The position numbers and the translations under genes were made by a program. The notes under the pieces were generated by a model, which ran no database searches, was not told the DNA's origin, and worked only from the letters and a program-made list of their open reading frames with translations. Below, one piece after another: positions 52,280 to 62,296 of a stretch of DNA of 64,000 bases. The stretch is from Epiperipatus broadwayi (lineage: Eukaryota; Onychophora; Udeonychophora; Euonychophora; Peripatidae): NCBI GenBank assembly GCA_028023455.1, contig JAQFVV010001082.1, positions 1 through 64,000 of the forward strand. The letters run 5' to 3'. The number at the start of each line of letters is the position of its first letter. Position 1 is the first letter of the stretch.

Positions 52280-55200
52280 TCATCATCATCATCATCAACC
52301 ATTATCAATCCACTGTAGGATGAAGGTCTCTCCAAGTTTAATCCATCTTCTCTGATCTTTAGCTTCTCTTTTCCACAACACCCCTGCACATTTTTTTATT
52401 TCATCCATCCATCTCACATGTGGTCTCTTTCTGGGTCTTTTACAATCTCTTGGAATCCAGTTTAAAATTTCAATTGTCCATCTGTTATCATTTCTTCTAG
52501 CAATATGTCCAGCCCAACTCCATTTCAATCTTTTAATTTTTTCAATAAGGTCAGTAACACCTGTTTGTTGTCTTACCCATACATTGCGTTTTCGATCTCT
52601 TCTTGTTACTCCCAACATACATCTCTCCATACTTCTTTGAGTGGTCTGAAGTCTCTGTATTGATCTTCTATTAAGTGTCCAAGTCTCAGATCCATAAGTA
52701 AGAACTGGTAAAACACATTTATTAAAAACCATCCTTTTCAAACACATAGGCATATTTCCTTTTAGTATCAAGTTATTTCTAGCAAAAGCACTCCAACCAA
52801 GTTTAATTCTATGATTAATTTCCTCCATTATGTTTCCATCTGTATTAATAATCTGACCTAGGTATTTGTAACTGTTAACTTCTTCTAATTCTTCATAATC
52901 AATCTTTATTTTCATATATTGAGAAAATCGATTAAACATTACTTTAGTCTTTTTAACATTTATCTTTAGTCCTACTTTTCTACTTTCATCTGCTAACTCC
53001 TGCAACATTTCCTGCAGCTCTGAAGCATTATTTGCAAAAACAACTACATTATCTGCAAAATCTAAATGACTTAAATACTCTCCATTTACTTTCACTCCTT
53101 TAGTTTCCCATTTTAATTCACAAAATACTTCTTGCAGCACTGCTGTAAAAGGTTTTGGCGATATGGAGTCACCTTGCCTTACACCTTTCTCAATGTTGAT
53201 TTTTCCAGTATCAATATGTAATCTAATTGTTGCTGTTGCATTTTTATAAATATTCTTTAAAATGTGACAATATCCTGGATCTATACCTTGATGATCCAAT
53301 GCTTTAATCACTGAAGAAATGTGTATAGAATCGAATGCCTTTTCATAATCTACAAATCCAAAACATAATGACAACTCATATTCATTTGTCCTTTCTATGA
53401 CTTCTCTCAATACCTGGATATGATCTATTGTACTAAAACCACTTTTAAATCCAACTTGTTCTCTTGGTTGGTGGAAATCCAAAGTTCTCTGTAGACGAGT
53501 TGTAATTATCTTGGTAAAAATTTTATATAAAACTGATAAAAGGCTGATAGGTCTGTAATTTCTAATATCTTCTTTATCACCTTTTTTAAATATTAATATT
53601 ATTACTGCATTCTTCCAATCTTCCGGTACATCTTTATTATTTAGACATTTGGTATATAACTTTGCTAAAATTGTTTCTATTTCTTCACCTCCTTCTTTTA
53701 ATATATCAATTATAATTCCGTCATTTCCTGGAGCCTTTTCTTTCTTCATACATTTAATTGCATGTCTCACTTTTTCATTTAAAATTCTGGGCAATTCAGA
53801 AGATGTAATAGATATAGGAGGTACTTGTTCTTTATTACTATATAATTCTTGATAAAAATCTTCTACCAATTTCATGATGTCATCTCTCTTTTTAGTAATA
53901 ATTCCATCTTTTTTTCTTATTGCAGATATAAATTTTCTACCAATACCAAAATGTTGTTTAACATTCTTGAGACTTTTATTTTCTTCTACAGCTTTCCTTG
54001 CTATTTCACAGTTATACTTTCTTATATCATTTTCAACTCTTTTCCTTACCATTTTACAAAATTCGAGATATTCAATTCTTTTTAATACATCATTTTGGTA
54101 TATCTTCATATTCCTTCTTTTCTTCATAAATTCTCTAGTCTCAGTAGAAATTTTGTTAGTCAATTGCTGCTTTTTTTTACCAGCTATCTTTGTTGCAGTT
54201 TTTAAAAGTGTATCAGTTATTTTCATATTAATTTCATTCAAATCTGAATCACGTTCAAAATCTCCTAACACTTGAAACCTATTTGTAAGTTCTAATTTAA
54301 ATTCATTAGAATGTTTCTGAAGATTAGGAATATCAACTGTAAATATTGTTTTTCTCAATAATTTTTGTCTCTCTAGTTTTACATTAACACGTAACTTACA
54401 CCTTACTAATCGATGATCACTTCCTGTGTTAAATTTATTAAGAACATTACAATCTTGAAATATGTATTTCCTGTTAGTCAAAATATAATCCAATTCTGCT
54501 GTACCTTCATTTGGATGCTTCCATGTCCATTTCCTTTTAACATTTTTCTCAAAAAATGAATTCATAATATAAAGTTTTTCTTTTTCTGCAAACTCCACAA
54601 GTCTATGTCCTATCTCATTTCTATTACCATAACCAAAATTACCTACAGCAATTTCATCTTTCATTTGTCTACCAATTCTAGCATTAAAGTCTCCCATAAC
54701 AATTTTAAAATGTTGTTTACTCTGATCAAAAGCCTTTTGTACATCCATATAAAAATCTTCTACTACTTCATCACTATGAGAACTTGTTGGAGCATAAACC
54801 TGAATTATCTGCATTTGGTATCTGCTATTAATTTGTGTAACTAATCTTGCAACTCTGTCCGATACACCATCAATCTCCACAATATTGTTCTTCCACTTTT
54901 TATTTATATTGAATCCTACTCCACTTGTATTTCCAATATGTGTGCCTTTATAATAGAGTATATGTCCACTTTTTAAATCAATTGTTTCTTCACCTTTTCT
55001 TCTAACTTCACAAAGTCCAATAATGTCCCATTTAATATAAGACAATTCTTCTTCTAATTCTTGCAATCTTCCTTCACTTGAAAGTGATCTGCAGTTGTAA
55101 GTACCTAAATAAAAAGTCATCATCAAATGGCAGCCTGGGTCCATGATCAGGAGATTCTTAGCACCTGCCACCTTCAGCCACCAACCACTGCCTTGGTTGG

Positions 55201-55577
55201 TGACTTTACAGCCTCCTGGGAATAAGGGCCATGCTTTATTTTTGTCTGTCATAATTATATATATGTATTGAAAAAATATTTATCATTTACACAAACATTC
55301 ATTCTGCCTTATCAGGCACTGAGAAAAAAGACCACGGTGTTTTTTGATCTTAAATTCAGAGGTAAAAAGCCAATAAACTCACCACGCTGGCTAATGTATG
55401 TTGGTGAGCAGCCCATCCATGTTCGTATACTATATGAATAATCACATAGTAATAACAGCTGCAATGACAAGAATGTATGGAGTGGACATTAGGAATTTGC
55501 CCTGCTCAGTTCCTTTAAGGCCTCCAAGAAGAATCAAAGGGTCTCCTTTCAGTTAATAGCAAACTCCTTTCTGCAGC
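52280..55577 (-). mobile_element. Near full-length RTE-like non-LTR retrotransposon
   Basis: One ORF is flanked by a ~325-base 5' leader (55253-55577, minus strand reading from ggctgcagaaagg) and a 3' end that passes directly into a TGA/ATG microsatellite (plus-strand CATCATCAT, 52280-52297). A short 3' region ending in a simple repeat is typical of RTE-clade elements. At least five broken relatives lie in this window (15220, 23120, 42610, 43190/44141, 57950). Confidence 0.85.
52295..55252 (-). CDS. LINE endonuclease-reverse transcriptase, intact ORF with altered RT active site
   Basis: A 985-codon protein. The AP-endonuclease-like domain is at about residues 47-290, with N53, E82, VYAP at 152-155, GDFNARIG with D188 and N190, and SDH at 278-280, all expected catalytic residues. 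The reverse transcriptase domain is at about 500-780: YRPISLLS (566), FVDYEKAFD with D635, GVRQGDSISP (690), and the active-site motif FADN (732-735) where FADD is expected. The C-terminal part has LTYGSETW and a W-x-GHIARR segment, as in RTE and craniofacial-development-protein-2-like proteins. M46 may be the original start, because residues 1-44 look like read-through leader. The stop lies inside the TGA-repeat tail. The second-Asp change should block DNA synthesis. Confidence 0.9.
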   Translation of the reverse strand: MTDKNKAWPLFPGGCKVTNQGSGWWLKVAGAKNLLIMDPGCHLMMTFYLGTYNCRSLSSEGRLQELEEELSYIKWDIIGLCEVRRKGEETIDLKSGHILYYKGTHIGNTSGVGFNINKKWKNNIVEIDGVSDRVARLVTQINSRYQMQIIQVYAPTSSHSDEVVEDFYMDVQKAFDQSKQHFKIVMGDFNARIGRQMKDEIAVGNFGYGNRNEIGHRLVEFAEKEKLYIMNSFFEKNVKRKWTWKHPNEGTAELDYILTNRKYIFQDCNVLNKFNTGSDHRLVRCKLRVNVKLERQKLLRKTIFTVDIPNLQKHSNEFKLELTNRFQVLGDFERDSDLNEINMKITDTLLKTATKIAGKKKQQLTNKISTETREFMKKRRNMKIYQNDVLKRIEYLEFCKMVRKRVENDIRKYNCEIARKAVEENKSLKNVKQHFGIGRKFISAIRKKDGIITKKRDDIMKLVEDFYQELYSNKEQVPPISITSSELPRILNEKVRHAIKCMKKEKAPGNDGIIIDILKEGGEEIETILAKLYTKCLNNKDVPEDWKNAVIILIFKKGDKEDIRNYRPISLLSVLYKIFTKIITTRLQRTLDFHQPREQVGFKSGFSTIDHIQVLREVIERTNEYELSLCFGFVDYEKAFDSIHISSVIKALDHQGIDPGYCHILKNIYKNATATIRLHIDTGKINIEKGVRQGDSISPKPFTAVLQEVFCELKWETKGVKVNGEYLSHLDFADNVVVFANNASELQEMLQELADESRKVGLKINVKKTKVMFNRFSQYMKIKIDYEELEEVNSYKYLGQIINTDGNIMEEINHRIKLGWSAFARNNLILKGNMPMCLKRMVFNKCVLPVLTYGSETWTLNRRSIQRLQTTQRSMERCMLGVTRRDRKRNVWVRQQTGVTDLIEKIKRLKWSWAGHIARRNDNRWTIEILNWIPRDCKRPRKRPHVRWMDEIKKCAGVLWKREAKDQRRWIKLGETFILQWIDNG

Positions 55578-57420
55578 CAAAAAAAAAAAAATACATATAT
55601 ATCAATTTTAATATGCAACAAGATAAATAAAATAAAAAAAAACATTATAAATGCATATATTTATTGGTTGCTCATTATCATAACAAATGAAGAACAATAA
55701 AAAAAAAACATTTCAATGTTACAATATATAAAAAAAAATAATGAAAATTTAAGTTTAAAGATTTGAAGTGTGTTTGTGTTATGTTATGTGATATTGAGAA
55801 TAACTATCGATAAACAAGCCTTTAATGTTTCTGTATCAAAAGAAAAAAAATGCCTTGACCAATAAATTAAGGTTTACTTTTAATAAGTAAGAATAAAAGA
55901 TTTTTTTAATGAAAGTTCATAGTTACCCGATTATTTTCACTTCTTATAAATGTCTCAAGTTTGAATGTTCAGACTGCTTGTCTCACGTATAGCTTCAATA
56001 AGTTGATTTGATCCATTTAAAAAAAGAAAAGTTCTTGCAGATACTTTTAAGATAAATATAAATTAATTGACTTGCTTATTTCCACAATTTTAAAATTATT
56101 TATTGTTGATACTTTTGTTAATGCTGAATTCGTTAATTGATTTCTTTTCAATTTTTTTTAAAAACTATTATTGTAGACACTTTGGATGATGGAGGAAAAC
56201 TTTAACAAAAATTTGATTCATACCTTCATCAAATTTGGCTATATATATGGCTTTTATTCATCTTTCCTTTCTTCTTCTCTTGTCCAAGATGATGATTAGA
56301 TTATGTTTGTGGCTGGTTTTAAATTTGTCCATTCTTTTGGTTACTATGGACCGCTATATGAGTCCACAGTAGATTAGTGATTTAACCCATTCTGCAAGAT
56401 TCCAGGAAGCAGAAGAAGTGGCTTTAGCAATGCAAATTCATTGTATTATACACAGCAAAATATATTAATATCATTTATAGAATTGTAAATAACTTCTTCC
56501 AAGAAATTCAATTTTTTCTTTCTCTTTCTTAATATTGCTGGGAATTACTTATATATATGCACATCTTCGTCTATACTGACTTTAAAACAAGAGTCTTTTT
56601 TTTTCCTTCCTCAATTTTTAAAGAGTGAAAAAAAAAATCAATCACTCACTCTCTTTTGAAAAAAATATGTGAACTGTCTATTTCCTTTGGTTTTCACAAA
56701 CTCCATCACTACATCTCTGTCTAATAATAATAAATAAAAAACAGATCGCTACATCTCTTCTCTAATAATATTGAAAAAAACTGACCTTAGTAATATTAAT
56801 GATTGACTTTCTTTTAAAACTACATATTGTTAAATCACTCTCCTCCCAAACAAAAATTGAACTGCTCTCTAAATATTGTTTCATTCATTTATATTGCGAA
56901 TCTTTGATCAAAGAAAAGGACCACCTGGAAATCTTATCTTGAGATAAAGATCAAAGCTTCACAAGTTTGACGGTCTGTCACAATTTTACAAGAAAATTAA
57001 TAATCATGTTTTATTCCATCAAAGCACCACTTTTCTAAAATAATCTTAGATACAGATAATACAAACAATAAAGCTGGCAATCTATAGTCATTAGAAATTT
57101 GTGTAAAAATGTTTTATGTTTAAAATATCTATACTCACATATATACATTTTCATATCCTAATCTACTAATCTTGATCACTTTACTTCACACTTTCTTTCT
57201 TAATGTTTTATTTTACAGAAATAAAACTAAATAACTGAATATATTAATTATTTAATAAGAAAAATAACATATTAAAATATCATTTCTTACAACATTATAT
57301 TCATTCACTACTTATTAATTTATCAACTATAAATTATATATATACTATATGTACACATAAATCTCTATATAAAACAAGAAAATTTCTTTTTCTAATTAAA
57401 GGATATATATGTGAGGAATG

Positions 57421-57445
<25 letters not shown>
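55578..57445. other. No gene found
   Basis: AT-rich intron with A-runs and a (TA)n tract at about 57421-57446. No supported feature. Confidence 0.4.
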
Positions 57446-57451
<6 letters not shown>

Positions 57452-57758
57452 AAATATTTATCATTTACACATATATTCATTCTGCCTTATCAGGCAACTG
57501 AGAAGAAAGACCATGGTATTTCTTGATCTTAAACTCAGAGGTAAAAAGCCAATAAACTCACCACGCTGGCTAATGCATGTTGGTGAGCAGCCCATCCATG
57601 TTTGTATACCTATGAATAATCACATAGTAATAACTGCTGCAACGAGAAGAATGTATGGAATGGACATTAGAATTTTGCCCTGTTTGGTTCCTTTGAAGCT
57701 TCCAAAAGGAATCAAAGGATCTCCTTTTAGTTAATAGAAAACTCCTTTCTGCAGCCAT
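57446..57758 (-). repeat. Detached 5' leader fragment of the LINE family
   Basis: About 310 bases match the 55253-55577 leader of the open LINE (shared blocks ctcaccacgctggctaatg and gagcagcccatccatg). It runs from the (TA)n tract to gcagcca, with no endonuclease or RT sequence next to it. It could be a promoter-type remnant or a separate non-autonomous repeat that the LINE acquired. Confidence 0.7.
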
Positions 57759-57949
57759 TATACAGTAATAAAGACCAAGAATACAAATAAAGTAACGAAA
57801 AGGGGGGAAGTTACATTTAAAAATAAATTATTATTAATAATAATATAAGAAAAGAAGTAAATAAAATAAAAAAATTGTGTCAAAGCAAAACAAAGATAAA
57901 TAGTACTAGGTAATAGTAATGTAGTAATAATATTGATATTTAAAAAATG

Positions 57950-59115
57950 TGATAAAACTAATATTAAAAATTACAGACTTATCAGTCTTCTGTCAATTTT
58001 TATACAAATTCTGTATCAACATAATTACAATCCATCTATAGCAAACGCTGAATTCCAATCAATCTAAAAACAAACTGAATTCTAAAGTAGTTTTAGCACC
58101 CACATCTAAAAATTATGCGAAATTGTAGAAGAAAAAACAATGAATATGAATTGTTATCATGGTTTGAATTATTAGATAATGAATTATTAGATCATGAAAA
58201 GGCATTTGATTCTATAGGCATTTTCAGTGCAATTAAAAAGGTTTCGATCATTAAAATACATACCAGAGATATTGTTATAATATGAAGAATATTTATCAAA
58301 ATTCAACCTCATGGTCTGATTACATAGAGAAAAGAGTATGAAAGATGTTTGTATATTTCTAAAACATTATGATAGTAGTTTTACAAATGGTATTTGGTGT
58401 ATTATAATGGAAACTTAAGAGAATAAAACTAACTGGAGATTATTTAAGTTATACTTAGAAAGTGATTGGTTATTTTTGCAAATAATGTTTCAGAGCTTCA
58501 GAAAAGGTTGCAAAAATTAATATGTGAAAATAAAAAATCAATGCTAAAATACTATAATAATGTTTAATATTATCTCTCAGAAAAAAAAATCACTGATTAT
58601 TATCACAAATTAAAAGTTAATAAATAATACCAGATGGACATTATAATGGGTGAAATTAATTACATTCTTAAACTTGGAGTGCTTTTAACATGACTAAATT
58701 CATATTAAAAGAAAATAGTATGCCTATATGTTTAAAAAGCAACATTTTAAATATATTTGTTTTATTAGTTTTTACTTATAAATCTGAGACCTATTATTTA
58801 ACATAAGAATGATAGGAAATCTTTAGTCTAGTATCAATTAAAATGAAGAAATATATATTAGAAATAATAAGAAATCAAAACTAAATACATGGGTAAGATA
58901 AAGAGCAGATATCACTGGCATCATTGAAATGATCAACACACTAAAATTCAGCTGGTCTGTACATATTTCTAATTGAAATTTTAATTCTGATCGATCCAAA
59001 AAAAATGTAAATGATTGACGAAAAGACCACATGTATTGAAATAAGGAAGTATTTTAATATTAAGCAGAGAGGTAACGCTAAAGACCTAATTGGATTAAAC
59101 TTGGAAAAATCTTTA
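57950..59115 (+). pseudogene. Plus-strand LINE relic (RT and C-terminal region)
   Basis: Decayed pieces match the 52.3-kb LINE: NYRLISLLSIF-like near 57975, DHEKAFDSI near 58192, KENSMPICLKS near 58710 and a final QRGNAKDLIGLNLEK-like stretch near 59065. Numerous stops are present. A short piece of LINE leader follows separately at about 59440-59510. Confidence 0.65.
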
Positions 59116-59636
59116 ATACAAAATAAATCGATATTATTTTTAAATGTTTGACGATTTAAATATGTTCGGTTATTTGTTATCACTTACTAACTGCATTGCG
59201 ATAAAATGGGTTGTCGGTTATTCAGAATAATTACAAATATTTTTTTTTTAGTTTCTTATTAACAGAGTTATCAGCAAAAAAAAAAAAACTCGTTTAAAGT
59301 TCAATAACTATTATTTTTACCATCTTTACAACTAACTTATTGTAAGTATTAAATATGTGTGTAGGTTATAAATTGACTAATTTTTGAACAGTTCCCAATA
59401 AATGGACACTTTTTAAAAAATTGAGAGGAATTTTCTATTAACTGAAAGGAAGAGACCCTTTGATACCCTAAAGGAACCGAATAGAGCAAATTCCTAATGT
59501 ACATTTCATACGTTTTTGTTATTTAAATTAGTAGCTTAGGTTTGATGTCAGTAAAACTAAAAAGTATGTTGAAAAATAAATATATGTTTTTGTTTATTTA
59601 ATTGCGCTAACATTTAACAAATTCATTATTGAAGCC

Positions 59637-59665
59637 AAAATAATAATAATAATAATAATAATAAG

Positions 59666-59719
<54 letters not shown>
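59637..59719. repeat. (AAT)n microsatellite
   Basis: About 27 trinucleotide units with one interruption (aataag) near 59661. It borders the hammerhead-bearing repeat. Confidence 0.95.
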
Positions 59720-59723
<4 letters not shown>

Positions 59724-59724
59724 T

Positions 59725-60567
59725 ATCACATTTCCCATACCAGCACACCAACTGTTGATAAACAGAGCAAAACTCTCCATACAGTATTGCCACCTGTGCT
59801 GGTATGGGAAATGTGATCATGTGATGCTTAATGGTTTAACACCAATCCTGCCTAATAGGATAGTGGTGGCTATGGTTGTAAAAGAGCCAAAGACACCAAA
59901 ATGTATGGGTGCTGAACTGAGTTCAGACCCATATGACTATATATGCTATTGAGCTGAGATTGAAAATATTTTTTGTGTTTTCAATTTTATTCTCATAGTT
60001 TTGTAGTTAAGTAGAGATAAAAGGTGGTTGCTAGAGGGTTGCCTTAGATCCTAAGATCTAGATGCAGTGCTCTCAGATCCAAAGCTCCTCACTAACGTTT
60101 TGCTCCGTTTATCAACAGTTGGTGTGCTGGTATGGGAAATGTGATCTTGTGATGCTTAATGATTTAACACCAATCCTGCCTAATAGGATAGTGGTTGCTA
60201 TGGTTATAAAAGAGCCAAAGACACCAAAATGTATGGGTGCTGAACTGAGTTCAGACCCATATGACTATATAAGCTATTGAGCTTAGATTTAAAATATTTT
60301 TTGTGTTTTCAATTTTATTCTCATAGTTTTGTAGTTAAGAAGAGATAAAAGGTGGTTGCTAGAGGGTTGCATTAGATCCTAAGATCTAGATGCAGTGCTC
60401 TCAGATCCAAAGCTTCCTCACTGACGAAGGCCACAAGCCAGAAACTAGTCTGGGGATATTGGATGAGTAGGCATTAGATGGGGATTTTATGCACGAGCCT
60501 TCTGGCATCCATTGATTACTCTGTTTAGCACAGGTGGCAATACTGTATAGAGAGTTTTGCTCTGTTT
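59725..60567 (+). mobile_element. Retrozyme-like tandem repeat (period ~328 bp) with inverted ends
   Basis: Two direct copies start at gtgctggtatggg (59796 and 60124). They are highly similar for about 300 bases, and both keep an open frame of about 60 codons with the same PKTPKCMGAELSSDPYDYI stretch. Outside them, 59760-59800 and 60527-60567 are inverted repeats (40 of 41 bases). 59725-59760 is an inverted copy of the 60111-60145 junction. The second copy ends in a hammerhead motif (60416-60456). Tandem ~300-bp units with type I hammerheads are known from animal retrozymes and Penelope-like elements. No protein for mobility is present. Confidence 0.6.
60416..60456 (+). ncRNA. Type I hammerhead ribozyme (candidate)
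   Basis: Helix I is CCUCA (60416-60420) with UGGGG (60451-60455). The core CUGACGA (60421-60427) matches the consensus CUGANGA. Helix II is GGC/GCC (60429-60431 with 60437-60439) with a 5-base loop, then GAAA (60441-60444). Helix III is very short: A-U and C-G around UA. Predicted cleavage lies after C60450 in the triplet GUC. One flaw is an A-A mismatch where helix II usually begins with G-C. The first tandem copy has only the start (CCUCACUAACG at 60087-60097). The related motif at 13404-13447 has different but complementary helix I, II and III sequences. Confidence 0.6.
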
Positions 60568-61699
60568 AATAATAACAATAACAATAAAAACAACTATACT
60601 CATGTATTTTGTTTATAAAAATAATTATTTAGATTTCAAAATTAAAATGTTTATGGATGAAAAAGATTTGAGATAAAAATAATAATAAAAGAATAAATGT
60701 TATTAATGTGGAATTTTTATCGATTTAAAATTAAGCAATTATTTTGCTAATAAAAAATATAGAAAACCTTCTAACCACTGTATTTTCAGATGTCTGAATT
60801 TGAACAGTGCAAGGTTGACTGTAATAATATTAGGAGTATAAATCTTTTGATGATGTAATTTCTTATTCCATTATTTACATATATTGATATCTTCGAGATT
60901 TTTATTCTGTGGTTTTTTTGACTTTATATTTAATGAAGGTAATAATGATTTGATTGGAAATCTTAATTTTCGAGGATATAGAAATATGGAATAGCAGGCT
61001 AATCTTAAAATATTATCATAGTAAACTAAGCTTAAAGTCAAATATTTTATCTTATAATCATTCATAGCTAAGATTTTATTTTTATTCACCTCCGAAAATA
61101 TAAATGTCAATCTAGCTGGTATTATCTTGTTATCAATTTCCAATTTTATATTTATTATCTTGATATAAATTAAATGTATACTTTCAATTCTTATTTATAC
61201 AATCTATATCATAAACCTTCTCTATGTTTCTTTTTTTTAAATCATCCATCTAAGAATTTAGGTTTACCAACGGTACAACTATTTCGGTCTATCTCAAAAT
61301 ATGATTCTACTCCAATTTATTGGGGGATTTTGTATGCTGAATATTGATTATCATTTTTCTTACCAGTGTTTTTCTTCTATCATTTTAATCAATATATGTT
61401 TCCTTTCTCTTTATACTTTATAACATTTTTAAATAATAAGTGTTGTCTGTTTTCATAAAACTATAAGTTACCTGGGAAGAAAAATTTAATAATCAACAAC
61501 TTGTATTTAGGTAATTCATGATTGTTCTTTTGTTTGTTTTAAATATATTAATTAATACGCAAAACTTTATCTAAAACTATATATACATTAAAATATATAT
61601 ATATATAAACATATATTTATTTCTTTAATATTTGTGTAATATAACAAAATATTTATTTCTACATTTGAATCTAATAGCAATATTTATTTTATTTCATAG
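60568..61699. other. No further feature; end of the putative giant intron
   Basis: AT-rich sequence leading into the T-rich tract and AG (61698-61699) before the last exon. No coding region is supported. Confidence 0.4.
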
Positions 61700-61825
61700 T
61701 GTACACTATACACCGAATGCTGTTACAAGTTTAATTATGACCGATGCTGTCGAGACAAAAAATGTCATTTAATGCACACTTTTATGGGAATAACTCATAT
61801 GTTCTGGGTTGATTATTGTACTTAA
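61700..61825 (+). CDS. Last exon of the cysteine-rich secreted peptide gene (eight-Cys, knottin-like)
   Basis: This exon has 41 codons and a stop. It follows a T-rich tract ending ttatttcatag (AG at 61698-61699) and begins in phase 0 with a Cys codon. It carries seven Cys codons at 61700, 61718, 61721, 61745, 61748, 61763 and 61817. With the single Cys of the 162-248 exon the pattern is C-X6-C-X5-CC-X7-CC-X4-C-X17-C, a predicted 70-residue precursor. The C-X6-C-X5-CC start is usual for inhibitor-cystine-knot folds, and the C-C-CC-CC-C-C order is known from some four-disulfide venom peptides, for example cone-snail framework XI. Toxicity is not shown; antimicrobial or signalling roles are equally possible. 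Residues between cysteines are polar and basic except a hydrophobic C-terminal part with Met, Phe and Trp. An AATAAA lies at 61849. The pairing across 61.5 kb is inference. Confidence 0.6.
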   Translation, partial: CTLYTECCYKFNYDRCCRDKKCHLMHTFMGITHMFWVDYCT

Positions 61826-61848
61826 AGTAAAGATGTAGAATATTTTGT

Positions 61849-61854
61849 AATAAA
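61849..61854 (+). terminator. Polyadenylation signal AATAAA
   Basis: A canonical AATAAA lies 24 bases after the stop codon of the cysteine-rich exon, and a GT/T-rich stretch follows at about 61873-61895. This is the expected order for a cleavage and polyadenylation site and supports 61700-61825 as a terminal exon. AATAAA is common by chance in DNA this AT-rich, so position rather than sequence carries the weight. Confidence 0.5.
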
Positions 61855-62296
61855 TTAAATAATTCGAACATCTATGTTTTGCATGTTTTTTTATTAAAAT
61901 GACATTTGAACACACACATATCTTAAGTAGCTCACGTTTCACCTTATCAAAAAGTAGAATGTTTAATATAATTGAAAATAAAATAAATATTGAAATTATT
62001 TTAAAGTAAATTTAAGACTAAGATTTAACGTTAACTAACTATTTTTTACTTTTTATTATTATTAAATACTGTGCTAATATTGAAATATTTAGATATACAT
62101 TGATTTTTTTTTTTTCATTTACAAAAAATATCAGATGAATGTAGGCAATTATTTTGTTTTCTATCTTTTTCCTAATGCAAATTAATCCAAGAATTATTTT
62201 AAATAACAGTAATTATTGTAAAATCTTCAAATAATTAAAGTATTATTGTTGTATCTATTACAATTTTCTTTGTTTAGTAATGATCAAGGCGTGATT

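Noticed and set aside
53649-54275. Plus-strand open frames of 67, 78 and 133 codons
   Set aside because: They are antisense shadows of the LINE ORF on the minus strand.
57411-57734. 107-codon plus-strand frame with a similar frame near 15172-15402 on the opposite strand
   Set aside because: The similarity is explained by both lying over the LINE leader repeat; it runs antisense to the leader and has no independent support.
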